Below, piece by piece: positions 25,423 to 34,585 of a DNA stretch of 64,000 bases (within the stretch, counting starts at the first letter, position 1; each line of letters opens with the position of its first letter). Source of the stretch: CAVZAB01 sp963773155 (lineage in GTDB: Bacteria > Pseudomonadota > Alphaproteobacteria > Rhizobiales > Beijerinckiaceae); the NCBI GenBank assembly GCA_963773155.1, contig CAVZAB010000015.1, forward strand, positions 1-64,000, read 5' to 3'. The notes beneath the pieces are model-generated. The model saw only the letters and a program-made list of their open reading frames with translations, had not been told where the DNA came from and ran no database searches. Both the position numbers and the translations under genes were made by a program.

Positions 25423-26583
25423 TCAGACATGTCCGGCAAAATAATCGTCGAGCAGGCGACGAAAAATCGCGGTGAGCTGATTGAGCTCGGCAAGCGAAAC
25501 GCGTTCGTCGACGGCATGCATCGTCTTGCCGACGAGCCCGAACTCGACGACCGGACAAGACAATCTGATGAACCGCGCATCCGATGTGCCGCCGCTCGTC
25601 GACAGTTTCGGCTCGCGGCCCGTCACCGCATGCACCGCGCGCGCGACGAGTTCGCTGAAGGCGCCGGGCGCCGTCAGGAAAGCCTCGGCATTGGTCGGCT
25701 CGAAGTGGAGCACATAGCGCGCCTCGCCGGCCGCCGACCGGGCCCTCTGGGCGATCGCCTCGGCAAGGCGCTGCTTTGTCCAAAGTTCGTTGAAACGAAT
25801 GTTGAAAACGGCGCGCGCCTTGCCCGGAATGACATTGCTGGCGGAATTGCCCACATCGATCGTGGTGATTTCCAGGTTAGAGGCATCGAAATGCGGCGTG
25901 CCATTGTCGAGCGGTTCACGCGTTAGCCGATCGAGAATCCGCATGAGATGGCCAATCGGATTGTCGGCAAGATGCGGATAGGCGACATGGCCTTGTTTTC
26001 CCTGGACTTCAAGAATGCCGGTAAGTGAACCGCGGCGGCCAATCTTGATCATGTCGCCGAGCGCTTGCGGATTGGTCGGTTCGGCCAAGAGGCAATGGTC
26101 GAAGACCTCGCCACGTTCTTTTGCCCAGGCGAGCATTTTGACGGTCCCATTGACCGCCGGCCCCTCTTCATCGCCGGTGATCAGAAATGACAGCGATCCC
26201 GAGGGACGCGGGCTGTCGGCCAGAAAGGCGAGAACGGCGGCGACCGCGGCTGCAATTCCGCCTTTCATGTCGCAGGCGCCTCGCCCCCAGATCATGCCGT
26301 CGGCCAAGGTCCCCGAGAAGGGATCAAACCGCCATTGGCTATAATCGCCGGGTGGAACGACATCGGTATGGCCGGCAAAGACCAGATGCGGCTGTGCCTC
26401 GCCAAGCCTGGCATAGAGATTTTCGACGGGAGGACCCGCCCCTTCGGCAAAGCGCAACCGATGGGTGGCAAAGCCGTGTGCCGAAAGCAGCCCGTCCAAA
26501 TAGGCAAGCGCGCCGCCATCGGCCGGCGTGACCGACGGGCAGCGAATGAGTTGCTGGGCAATGGCTACAGCGGAGACGCTCAC
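25423..26583 (-). CDS. dapE: Succinyl-diaminopimelate desuccinylase
   Basis: The 386-aa M20 metallopeptidase has FAGHTDVVPPGD (His ligand and Asp), GRGACDMKGG (bridging Asp), ITGDEEGPAVNG (catalytic Glu-Glu) and the C-terminal His in GKTMHAVDERV. It releases succinate to give LL-DAP for lysine and peptidoglycan. The start GTG at 26583 overlaps the TGA of the DUF805 gene (GTGA); the longer frame to 26952 overlaps that gene entirely. Genes dapD, DUF805 and dapE are thus coupled by 1- to 4-base overlaps. Confidence 0.95.
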   Translation of the reverse strand: MSVSAVAIAQQLIRCPSVTPADGGALAYLDGLLSAHGFATHRLRFAEGAGPPVENLYARLGEAQPHLVFAGHTDVVPPGDYSQWRFDPFSGTLADGMIWGRGACDMKGGIAAAVAAVLAFLADSPRPSGSLSFLITGDEEGPAVNGTVKMLAWAKERGEVFDHCLLAEPTNPQALGDMIKIGRRGSLTGILEVQGKQGHVAYPHLADNPIGHLMRILDRLTREPLDNGTPHFDASNLEITTIDVGNSASNVIPGKARAVFNIRFNELWTKQRLAEAIAQRARSAAGEARYVLHFEPTNAEAFLTAPGAFSELVARAVHAVTGREPKLSTSGGTSDARFIRLSCPVVEFGLVGKTMHAVDERVSLAELNQLTAIFRRLLDDYFAGHV

Positions 26584-27029
26584 ACTTCGACCCCGTCCCG
26601 CGCAGGCAGGCAGCCGAGTTCGACAATGTTCCACAGCCCGATCGCCAGAACCAGAATGTCGGCGATATAACCAAGCCAATCCGGAACAAGCACGTTCAGG
26701 CTCGGCTGCAGCCAATGCAGCGCCGCAGCCAGAAAGATCGCGGCAGGCAAGAGCAACGCCAGGCCCTCGGCACGGCCGCGATCGGTAAATCGTTTGGCGC
26801 TGACGAAATAATAGCAAACAGCAAGGAACATGCAGGCGAAGACAAAGCCGCCGGTCAACGCAACCCGGGAGATGTCGCCGCGCGGATTGGCGAAGCGAAG
26901 CGCAATGGCGGCGAGGAGAGCGAGACAGGCGAGGACGGCAATTGCATACCACCAGGTGCGACGGTCGATTCGGCCGCGGTCGTCGCGAAAGAGGAAACGA
27001 AACCCGGCTGCGTTGAGATAATCCGCCAT
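26580..27029 (-). CDS. DUF805-like membrane protein
   Basis: The 149-aa product has the start LFRDDRGRIDRRTWWYAIAV, where the small RxxR-x-WW segment precedes the first of four membrane helices, as in DUF805 proteins; YYFVSAKRFTDRGRAEGLAL matches the internal hR-h-hDRG motif of that family. Function is unknown. ATG at 27029 overlaps the dapD stop, and its own stop overlaps the dapE GTG, so it is wedged inside the DAP pathway operon, probably for coupling rather than pathway chemistry. Confidence 0.8.
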   Translation of the reverse strand: MADYLNAAGFRFLFRDDRGRIDRRTWWYAIAVLACLALLAAIALRFANPRGDISRVALTGGFVFACMFLAVCYYFVSAKRFTDRGRAEGLALLLPAAIFLAAALHWLQPSLNVLVPDWLGYIADILVLAIGLWNIVELGCLPARDGVEV

Positions 27030-27886
27030 CAATCCCTCAGCAGCTCGTTGATGCCGGTCTTGGTCCGCGTCTGCGCGTCGACAGTCTTGACAATGACGGC
27101 GCAATAGAGCGAGGGCCCCGCCCCGCCATCCGGCAGCGGCTTGCCAGCAAGATTGCCCGAGACAACGACCGAATAGGGCGGCACATAGCCGACGTGGACC
27201 TGGCCGGTGGTGCGATCGACAATCTTGGTCGAGGCAGAAATGAAAACCCCCATGGCGAGCACCGAGCCCTCGCCGATGATGACGCCTTCCACCACTTCCG
27301 ACCGGGCGCCGATGAAACAATTGTCCTCGATGATCGTCGGATTGGCTTGCAGCGGCTCCAATACCCCGCCAATTCCGACCCCTCCGGAAAGATGGACATT
27401 CTTGCCGATCTGCGCGCAAGAGCCGACGGTCGCCCAGGTGTCGATCATCGTCCCCGAATCGACATAGGCGCCGAGGTTGACGAAGGACGGCATCAAGATC
27501 ACCCCCGGTGCAATATAGGCCGAGCGGCGAACGATACAGGCCGGCACTGACCGGAAGCCGGCGGCCGCATGCTCGGGTGGTCCCCAGCCGGCAAATTTCG
27601 AAGGGACCTTGTCCCACCACCCGGCGCCGCCTGGACCACCGGCAATGAAGCCCATATCGTTGAGCCGGAATGACAACAACACCGCCTTTTTCAGCCATTG
27701 ATTGACTTTCCAGGCCGCTGGCCCAACGTGGCCCGGAATTCGTTCCGCCACCCTGAGCTTGCCGCCATCCAGAAGGTCAAGCGCCATGTCGACGGCATCC
27801 CGCACCTCGCCGCCGGTCGAGGGCCCGATTGCAACCCGATTTTCGTAGGCCGCTCCTATGATGGCTTCGATTTCGGCATGAACCAT
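27029..27886 (-). CDS. dapD: Tetrahydrodipicolinate N-succinyltransferase
   Basis: The 285-aa protein has a left-handed beta-helix of hexapeptide repeats (SAYIAPGVILMPSFVNLGAY, GVGIGGVLEPLQANPTIIED) and the DapD C-terminal VPPYSVVVSGNLAGKPLPDG. It succinylates tetrahydrodipicolinate with succinyl-CoA, the step before DapC/DapE. The start at 27886 (MVHAEIEAII) matches the family N-terminus; the longer frame is discarded. Confidence 0.96.
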   Translation of the reverse strand: MVHAEIEAIIGAAYENRVAIGPSTGGEVRDAVDMALDLLDGGKLRVAERIPGHVGPAAWKVNQWLKKAVLLSFRLNDMGFIAGGPGGAGWWDKVPSKFAGWGPPEHAAAGFRSVPACIVRRSAYIAPGVILMPSFVNLGAYVDSGTMIDTWATVGSCAQIGKNVHLSGGVGIGGVLEPLQANPTIIEDNCFIGARSEVVEGVIIGEGSVLAMGVFISASTKIVDRTTGQVHVGYVPPYSVVVSGNLAGKPLPDGGAGPSLYCAVIVKTVDAQTRTKTGINELLRD

Positions 27887-28056
27887 CCGACTTGTCCCCT
27901 CGTAATCCCTGCGTCGCGAGCCCGCGGCCTGCAGATTTCTTGGCTGCAAGCCTGCCTGTCAATCGAAGATTGTCCAGGCGCCGCGGCTTGCCGCGGTTCA
28001 CGCCCCGAAGTCAACCAGCCCAGTATGGGCCAGATGTCAAAGGATCCCTATGCTCG

Positions 28057-29016
28057 ATGCCGCGCATGACTGATGCAGAGCCCTTTGTCGACCGATCCAC
28101 GCGTACGGGCTTTGCCGGGAATCGCCTGGACCGCCGGTCGGAGCGCCGCGACGAGGCTGAATTCATAGCTCACTTGCAGGCGCAACCTTCGGCGCGTGGC
28201 GTCGTGCTTGCCGGCGACATTCCGATCCTGCGACGCGAAGGCAATGGGTTCGCCGCGTTCCACCGCCTCGCCGACGTGCCCGGCCTCGGCGCCGTCCGGG
28301 AACTGGCCTTTCTCGGCATGGACGCAGAAGGCCCGGTTTTCGGCGCCCAGCTCGATGCGGCGGCTGCCGAAATTCACCAAGGGCGGGACGATCTTGTCTT
28401 CGTCGATCTGCGGACAATCGCCGTCCAGGCGCTCGTCGACCGTCATACGGCCGGCGCCCTCGGCCTGGCCAAAAGCCTGATGTATTGGCATCTGCGCCAT
28501 CGCTTCTGCAGCAATTGCGGGGCAGCGACCAAAGTCGCCGCGGCGGGCTGGCGGCGCGAATGCGCGCAATGCCAAGCGCAGCATTTTCCGCGCACCGATC
28601 CTGTCGTGATCATGCTCGCCTGTGACGGTGAAAGGGGCCTCCTCGGCCGCCAGGCACGGTTTGCCAGCGCCATGTATTCGACGCTCGCCGGTTTCATCGA
28701 GCCGGGCGAGACCCTTGAGGACGCGGTGCGCCGCGAATTGCGCGAAGAGGCCGGGATCGAGACCGGCCGGGTTCACTACCTTGCCTCGCAGCCCTGGCCA
28801 TTTCCAGCCTCGCTGATGATCGGCTGCCTCGCCGAGGCGCGGACACAGACGCTCGTCGTCGATCATGCCGAACTGGAAGATGCCCGCTGGTTCAGCCGAA
28901 CAGAATGCCGCCAGATGCTCGAGGGTAAGCATCCCGACGGCCTGATCTGTCCGCCGCCGATGGCCATCGCGCATCATCTGATCCGAGCCTGGTCGATCGA
29001 GGGCCTTGGCCCCTAG
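28057..29016 (+). CDS. nudC: NAD+ diphosphatase / RNA deNADding enzyme
   Basis: The 319-aa Nudix hydrolase has a Cys4 zinc ribbon (FCSNCG and ECAQCQ), the Nudix box GFIEPGETLEDAVRREL then REEAGIE, and the NudC-specific SQPWPFPASLM right after it. It cleaves NAD(H) and removes NAD caps from RNA. AAAGGAT lies about 12 bases before ATG 28057; ATG 28066 is the alternative. Convergent with pheA, with an 7-bp gap. Confidence 0.92.
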   Translation: MPRMTDAEPFVDRSTRTGFAGNRLDRRSERRDEAEFIAHLQAQPSARGVVLAGDIPILRREGNGFAAFHRLADVPGLGAVRELAFLGMDAEGPVFGAQLDAAAAEIHQGRDDLVFVDLRTIAVQALVDRHTAGALGLAKSLMYWHLRHRFCSNCGAATKVAAAGWRRECAQCQAQHFPRTDPVVIMLACDGERGLLGRQARFASAMYSTLAGFIEPGETLEDAVRRELREEAGIETGRVHYLASQPWPFPASLMIGCLAEARTQTLVVDHAELEDARWFSRTECRQMLEGKHPDGLICPPPMAIAHHLIRAWSIEGLGP

Positions 29017-29023
29017 CCGCCGC

Positions 29024-29878
29024 TTATTCGGCGGCGCGCTGCGAGGCAAGCCGGAATGGATGGGCCGGATAGACCCCAAGGATGCGCATTTCCTTGGAGA
29101 AGAAGGCCAGTTCCTCGAAGGCACGCCGCACGGGCGGCTCATCGGGATGGCCATCGACATCGGCGAGAAACTGGGTTGCCGAGAACTCGCCATTGACCAT
29201 GTAGCTCTCAAGCTTCGTCATGTTGACGCCATTGGTGGCAAAGCCACCCATCGCCTTATAGAGCGCCGCCGGTACGTTGCGCACCCGGAACAGGAAGGTG
29301 GTCACGTTGGCTCCGCCGGCCGGCGCCCAATGCGGCAACTTGGAGAGGATGACGAAGCGCGTCGTATTGTGGGTCTCGTCCTCGACATCCTCGGCCAGGA
29401 TCTCGAGCCCGTAGATTTCGCTCGCGAGCCGGGTGGCGAGCGAGGCCCGGCTGGGATCGCCGGAAGCGGCAATTTCGCGGGCCGATCCGGCGGTATCGCC
29501 GGAAACGACAGGTTTCAGCTCGAGCCGGCGAATGATCTTGCGGCACTGGCCGAGCGCATGAACGTGGGAATGGACGCTCGCAAGCCCGCCAAGCGAGGCA
29601 CCCTTGAGGCCGAGCAGCTGAAAGTGGATAGGTAGGAAGAACTCGCCGCAGATGTGCAAGCCCGAAACCGGCATGAGATGATGTATGTCGGCAACCCGCC
29701 CGGCGATCGAATTTTCGATCGGTATCATGCCCAATTCGGCAGATCCGTCCTGGATGGCAGCAAAGGCATCCTCGAAGGTGGCGCAGGCGAAAGGCTCCCA
29801 ATCGGGGTAGACCTCGCGGCAGGCAATATGCGAATTCGCGCCCGGCTCGCCCTGATAGGCAATCTTTCTCTGCCCCAT
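29024..29878 (-). CDS. pheA: Prephenate dehydratase
   Basis: The 284-aa monofunctional enzyme starts MGQRKIAYQGEPGANSHIAC, has the catalytic NTTRFVILSKLPH (TRF motif) and a C-terminal ACT domain (FRVRNVPAALYKAMGGFATN, then GVNMTKLESYM). It makes phenylpyruvate for phenylalanine. There is no chorismate mutase domain. It follows kdsB directly (TGAATG), as in many Hyphomicrobiales. Confidence 0.95.
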   Translation of the reverse strand: MGQRKIAYQGEPGANSHIACREVYPDWEPFACATFEDAFAAIQDGSAELGMIPIENSIAGRVADIHHLMPVSGLHICGEFFLPIHFQLLGLKGASLGGLASVHSHVHALGQCRKIIRRLELKPVVSGDTAGSAREIAASGDPSRASLATRLASEIYGLEILAEDVEDETHNTTRFVILSKLPHWAPAGGANVTTFLFRVRNVPAALYKAMGGFATNGVNMTKLESYMVNGEFSATQFLADVDGHPDEPPVRRAFEELAFFSKEMRILGVYPAHPFRLASQRAAE

Positions 29879-30613
29879 TCAATTCGTCCCCAGAATTTGG
29901 CGCGCCCGCTCGAGTTCGTGCGGATTGTCGACGCCAAGCGGCAATGTGTCGACCTCCATCACGTCGATCCGCATTCCGGCCTCGATGGCGCGCAATTGTT
30001 CGAGCCTTTCTCGCAGTTCCAGCTTCGACGGCGGCAAGGCAATGAAACGTTCGAGCGCCGGACGGCGGTAGGCGTAAAGACCGATGTGGTGATAGAGCGG
30101 ACCATCGCCGGAAGGCGCGGTGGCGCGGGTAAAATACAGGGCCCTGAAGCGCCGTCGCCCGATTTCGCTGCCGATCATCTTGACGATATTGGGGTCGCTG
30201 CGTTCGGCCGTGCGGCGGATCAGTGTCGCCAGCGTCGCGATATCGACGGCCGGATCCTCGAGCGGCGCCAACGCCAGCCGAATCACCAGCGGCTCGATGG
30301 TCGGCAGGTCGCCCTGAAGATTGAGAACGACGTCGTGGCGTGCGCTGGGGTCAATGCGGCCGATCGCCTCAAAGATGCGATCCGAGCCGGACTGGTGGTG
30401 TGGGCCGGTCATGATCGCCTCGCCGCCGGCTCCTATTACGGCGGCTGCGATCGATTCGGCATCGGTGGCGACGTAGACCGGGCCGAGTTCGGCCTCCCGA
30501 GCGCGCCGCCAGACATGGACGATCATCGGCTCGCCGTGAATATCGGCCAGAGGCTTGCCCGGCAGGCGGGTCGAGCCCAGGCGAGCGGGAATGAGAACGA
30601 TCGGATTCGACAT
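29879..30613 (-). CDS. kdsB: 3-deoxy-manno-octulosonate cytidylyltransferase
   Basis: The 244-aa protein has IVLIPARLGSTRLPGKPLAD at the N-terminus (CTP loop), the metal-site region VVLNLQGDLP and HIGLYAYRRPAL near the C-terminus. It activates KDO as CMP-KDO for lipopolysaccharide core synthesis, so the organism makes LPS. The start at 30613 begins a divergent pair with the cytochrome gene. Confidence 0.95.
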   Translation of the reverse strand: MSNPIVLIPARLGSTRLPGKPLADIHGEPMIVHVWRRAREAELGPVYVATDAESIAAAVIGAGGEAIMTGPHHQSGSDRIFEAIGRIDPSARHDVVLNLQGDLPTIEPLVIRLALAPLEDPAVDIATLATLIRRTAERSDPNIVKMIGSEIGRRRFRALYFTRATAPSGDGPLYHHIGLYAYRRPALERFIALPPSKLELRERLEQLRAIEAGMRIDVMEVDTLPLGVDNPHELERARQILGTN

Positions 30614-30829
30614 CGCTTGACCCTACAAAAGCCACGGCCGCCGACGAGTGGCAAAAAGTAGCAAGAGGCGCTCGCTTATACGTGTTGCCAACCGGGGCGC
30701 AAAGCTTGTAATCAACGCCCTGTTCGGGGAAAGGCCGCAAACTGGTGCGTTTTGACCGCCGGGGAGCGGTACCCGGCGCCGGTCATCCGCCCGGGATGCT
30801 GCCGGTCAATCAAGCGGAGCACTCAGGCC

Positions 30830-31369
30830 ATGGATTCCTTCGAGTTCAACAAGTTCGCCGGTGCGGTGCTCGCCACTATGCTTTTCGTCATGGCTCTCAA
30901 TCTGTTTTCTGGAGCGATTTTTGCCCGCCCGGCGCCGAAGGCGCCGGGCTATGAGCTACCGGGAGCGAGCGAGGAAAAACCCGCAAGCGAGGCCAAGGCT
31001 GCTCCCGTGGCGGCGGCGCTGCCGGTGCTGCTCGCGAAGGCCGATCCGACCAAGGGTGAAACCCTGACCAAGGCCTGCAGCGCCTGCCACAATTTCGACA
31101 AGGGCGGCGCCGCCAAGGCTGGTCCGCCGCTGTACGGCATCGTCGATCGGGCCGTTGCCGAGGTCCCTGGTTTTGCCTATTCCGACGCCCTCAAGGCGAA
31201 GGGCGGCAAATGGACATTCGAGGCGCTCGACCATTTCATCACCGAACCGAAGGCCTATGCGAGCGGCACCAAGATGACCTACGGCGGCGAAAAGGATCCT
31301 GCCAAGCGGGCCGACATTCTGGCCTATCTGCGCAGCCTGTCGGACAGCCCCGTGCCGCTGCCCCAGTAG
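30830..31369 (+). CDS. Membrane-anchored class I cytochrome c (cytochrome cM/c552-like)
   Basis: The 179-aa protein has an N-terminal uncleaved anchor (VLATMLFVMALNLFSGAIFA at about 14-33), an Ala/Pro/Lys linker (40-75), haem motif KACSACHNF (CxxCH), then GPPLYGIV and the axial Met in SGTKMTYGG. It resembles the CycM/Cyt c552 proteins that carry electrons from bc1 to aa3 oxidase in rhizobia. The start MDSFEFNKF at 30830 is preferred to the longer frame, which lacks a signal-like start. Confidence 0.9.
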   Translation: MDSFEFNKFAGAVLATMLFVMALNLFSGAIFARPAPKAPGYELPGASEEKPASEAKAAPVAAALPVLLAKADPTKGETLTKACSACHNFDKGGAAKAGPPLYGIVDRAVAEVPGFAYSDALKAKGGKWTFEALDHFITEPKAYASGTKMTYGGEKDPAKRADILAYLRSLSDSPVPLPQ

Positions 31370-31564
31370 ACCCGACGCCGGTTTCTAAACGCGGTGGCAG
31401 TGAACATTACCGGCATCTCATCGGCTCATTACCGGTCTTTCACTGGCCTCGTTTCGAAAAACCGACATAATCGGCGATCATCGCCGGCTCCGCCGCGTCG
31501 CTCCTTGGCTTCGGGTTCGCCTGCGGCAGGCTTCGCTTTCCTAATTCGCCCGCCGCCGCGGGCG

Positions 31565-33484
31565 ATGCTGACCCAGTCGATTCAGGGGTATCCCGTGCCG
31601 CTATTTCGTTCGAACCCGTTTAGCCGACGCCAAATTCTGCAGATCGCAGGGGGCCTCGGCCTTGCCGGTTCGCGACTGTTGCGGCCGCAGGTGGCTCGTG
31701 CCAGCGATGATGAGACCCTGGTCCACGGCCTATCGACTTTCGGCGATCTCGCCGAATCGGAGAATTTCCCGCATTTTGCCTATGTCAACCCGAACGCGCC
31801 GAAGGGTGGCTCGCTGATCATTCAGATCAAGCAGGAATCCGGCAACCAGAATTTCGAGACCTTCGACACCTTGAACATCTACGTCTTCAAGGGCGACGGC
31901 GCGGCCGGCATGGGCGCCACGTTCGACAGCCTGATGGCCGGTTCCGGCGACGAGCCGGACGCCGCCTATGGCCTGGTCGCCCGCGCGGTGCGGATTTCCG
32001 CCGACAAATTGACCTATCGTTTCTTGCTGCGCCCCGAAGCGCGTTTCCACGACGGCTCGCCATTGACCGCCGCGGACGCCGCCTTTTCGCTCACGATACT
32101 CAAGGAAAAGGGACATCCCTCCTATCGGCTCCCGCTCGGCGAGATGACGCTTGCCGAGGCCGAGGACGAGCATGTGCTGGCCGTGCATCTGTCGAAGTCG
32201 CGCAGCCGCGACTTGCACCTCATCATCGCCGGCATGCCGATTTTCTCGGCCGCCTATTGGGCCAATCGCGATTTCGAGGCCTCGACGCTCGAGCCGCCGC
32301 TGGGCTCGGGTCCATATCGAGTCGGCCGGTTCACGCCCGGCCGCTTCATCGAATTCGAACGGGACATCGATTATTGGGGCAAGGACCTGCCGGTGAATGT
32401 CGGCATGAACAATTTCGAGCGCGTCCGCTTCGAATATTTCCGCGACCGCCAGGTCGCCTTTGAAGCCTTCAAGGCCGGGCAATTGACCTTCAACGAGGAA
32501 TATACCTCGCGCTACTGGAACACGGCCTATGATTTCCCGGCGATGCGCGACGGCAAGGTCAAGAAGGAAACCGTGCACAATGGCGCGCCGACGCCGAGCC
32601 AGGGGTGGTATTATAATACACGACGCGGCATGTTCGGGGATCCGCGGGTTCGTGAAGCCCTCGGCTGTGCCTTCGATTTCGAATGGACGAACAAGAACAT
32701 CATGTTCTCGTCTTACAAGCGCACGAGCTCCTTCTTCGAGAATTCGCCGCTCAAGGCGGTCGGGCCGCCGGGGCCGGCGGAATTGGCTCTGCTAGAACCC
32801 TATCGCAACCAGGTGCCGGCTGAAGTGTTCGGCGAACCCTATGTCCCGCCGGTTTCCGACGGTTCCGGCAGCGATCGGACCCTGCTGCGGCGGGCCGATC
32901 AATTGCTGCAACAGGCCGGCTGCAAGCGCGAGGGCAATGGGTTGAAATTGCCCGATGGCCGGCTGTTCGAAATCGAATTCCTCGATTCCAGTCCGGCCCT
33001 GCAGCCGCACACCGAACCGTTCATTGCTAATCTCAAGAAACTCGGCATTGCCGCTCGGATTCGCGTCGTCGATGCGGCGCAATACAAGCGCCGGCTTGAC
33101 GCCTTTGACTTCGACGTCGTCACCATGGCGCTCGGTGGTTCGATCAACCCCGGCGTCGACCTGCAGAATGTCTATACGTCGAAAGCCGCGGCAACGCCTG
33201 GCTCCCGCAATGTCGCCGGCATTGCCGATCCGGTCGTCGATGCGATGGTCGAGCGGATTGCGACGGCAAAATCGAAGGCCGAACTCAGGACAGCCTGCCA
33301 GGTGCTCGACCGGCTGTTGCGGGCCGGCCGCTATTGGATTCCGATGTGGTTTCGCGATGAAGCATGGATCGCCTATTGGGATGCCTATGCCCGCCCGAGC
33401 CGGCAACCGCAATTCGGGACCGGCGCTCCGGATACCTGGTGGTGGAACGGGGAAGCCGCCAGGCGTATCGGACTTTCGGAATGA
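31565..33484 (+). CDS. yejA: Extracellular oligopeptide-binding protein, YejA-like
   Basis: The 639-aa solute-binding protein (SBP family 5) has a Tat-type signal (NPFSRRQILQIAGGLGLAGS at about 17-37) ending near ARAS. Then LVHGLSTFGDLAESENFPHF and YVNPNAPKGG match the YejA subgroup. The YejABEF system takes up peptides and in enterics microcin C. A closer GTG start near 31595 is possible. ATGA overlap links it to yejB. Confidence 0.9.
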   Translation: MLTQSIQGYPVPLFRSNPFSRRQILQIAGGLGLAGSRLLRPQVARASDDETLVHGLSTFGDLAESENFPHFAYVNPNAPKGGSLIIQIKQESGNQNFETFDTLNIYVFKGDGAAGMGATFDSLMAGSGDEPDAAYGLVARAVRISADKLTYRFLLRPEARFHDGSPLTAADAAFSLTILKEKGHPSYRLPLGEMTLAEAEDEHVLAVHLSKSRSRDLHLIIAGMPIFSAAYWANRDFEASTLEPPLGSGPYRVGRFTPGRFIEFERDIDYWGKDLPVNVGMNNFERVRFEYFRDRQVAFEAFKAGQLTFNEEYTSRYWNTAYDFPAMRDGKVKKETVHNGAPTPSQGWYYNTRRGMFGDPRVREALGCAFDFEWTNKNIMFSSYKRTSSFFENSPLKAVGPPGPAELALLEPYRNQVPAEVFGEPYVPPVSDGSGSDRTLLRRADQLLQQAGCKREGNGLKLPDGRLFEIEFLDSSPALQPHTEPFIANLKKLGIAARIRVVDAAQYKRRLDAFDFDVVTMALGGSINPGVDLQNVYTSKAAATPGSRNVAGIADPVVDAMVERIATAKSKAELRTACQVLDRLLRAGRYWIPMWFRDEAWIAYWDAYARPSRQPQFGTGAPDTWWWNGEAARRIGLSE

Positions 33485-34581
33485 TCGCTTATCTCACCCG
33501 CCGCGTGCTGTTGATGATTCCGACCATATTCGGGATCATGCTGATTTCCTTCGTCATCGTGCAATTCGCCCCGGGTGGCCCCGTCGAGCGGATTATTGCG
33601 CAATTGCAAGGCCTCGACCAGGGTTCGCGGATCGGCGGCGGCGGTGGCGATACGGCCGGCCAGATTCAAGCCCAGACCAGCGGCAACGACATCACCTCGC
33701 GTTATCGTGGTGCCCAGGGGCTCGACCCGAAATTCATTGCCGAACTGGAAAAGCAATTCGGCTTTGACAAGCCGGCCTACGAAAGGTTCTTCATAATGAT
33801 GAAGAACTATCTGACCTTCGATTTCGGCAAGAGTTATTTTCGCGACGCGCCGGTCCTGCAGCTGATCCGCGAAAAGATGCCGGTGTCGATATCGCTTGGC
33901 CTGTGGATGACCCTGTTGTCCTATGCGATCTCGATCCCGCTCGGAATCCGCAAGGCGATCGGCGACGGATCGCGTTTCGACGTGTGGACATCGAGTGTCG
34001 TGATTCTTGGCTACGCAGTACCGAGCTTTCTCTTCGCGATTCTCCTCATCGTTCTGTTCGCCGGCGGTTCCTTCTGGCAAATATTTCCGCTGCGCGGTTT
34101 AGTTTCCGACAATTGGGAGCAATTGTCCTGGCCCGCCCGAACTGCCGATTATCTTTGGCACATCGCACTTCCGGTCACCGCCATGTCGCTTAGTGCCTTT
34201 GCGACGACGACTTTCCTCACCAAGAATTCCTTTCTCGACGAAATCCGCAAGCAATATGTCCAGACCGCTCGCATGAAAGGCCTGAGCGATCGCCAAGTGC
34301 TTTACGGCCATGTGTTCCGCAACGCCATGATGATCGTCGTGTCGGGGTTTCCCGGCGCCTTCATCAGCGCCTTCTTTACCGGGGCGCTGCTCATCGAAAC
34401 GATCTTCTCGCTCGATGGCCTTGGTCTTTTGTCATACGAATCGATCATGAACCGCGACTATCCCGTCGTCTTCGCTACCCTTTATATTTTTGCGCTGCTT
34501 GGTCTCGTGGTCAATCTTCTCTCCGATCTCACCTATACTTGGATCGATCCGCGCATCGATTTCGAAACGCGGGAGGTTTGA
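33481..34581 (+). CDS. yejB: Peptide ABC transporter permease YejB
   Basis: The 366-aa permease has a first membrane helix at IPTIFGIMLISFVIVQFAPG, a YejB-specific periplasmic insert (about 45-90) and an EAA loop (FATTTFLTKNSFLDEIRKQY with ARMKGLSDRQ). BPD transport family, dipeptide type. The start ATG at 33481 overlaps the yejA stop. Confidence 0.93.
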   Translation: MIAYLTRRVLLMIPTIFGIMLISFVIVQFAPGGPVERIIAQLQGLDQGSRIGGGGGDTAGQIQAQTSGNDITSRYRGAQGLDPKFIAELEKQFGFDKPAYERFFIMMKNYLTFDFGKSYFRDAPVLQLIREKMPVSISLGLWMTLLSYAISIPLGIRKAIGDGSRFDVWTSSVVILGYAVPSFLFAILLIVLFAGGSFWQIFPLRGLVSDNWEQLSWPARTADYLWHIALPVTAMSLSAFATTTFLTKNSFLDEIRKQYVQTARMKGLSDRQVLYGHVFRNAMMIVVSGFPGAFISAFFTGALLIETIFSLDGLGLLSYESIMNRDYPVVFATLYIFALLGLVVNLLSDLTYTWIDPRIDFETREV

Positions 34582-34585
34582 GAGC

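Noticed and set aside
27029..27698. Long upstream extension of the DUF805 frame through dapD
   Set aside because: The extension is Arg/His/Cys-rich shadow sequence of dapD; the true start overlaps the dapD stop.
29016..29035. GCCGCC/GGCGGC hairpin as a terminator between nudC and pheA
   Set aside because: Short arms with no T-tract, and it overlaps the last codons of pheA; weak evidence.
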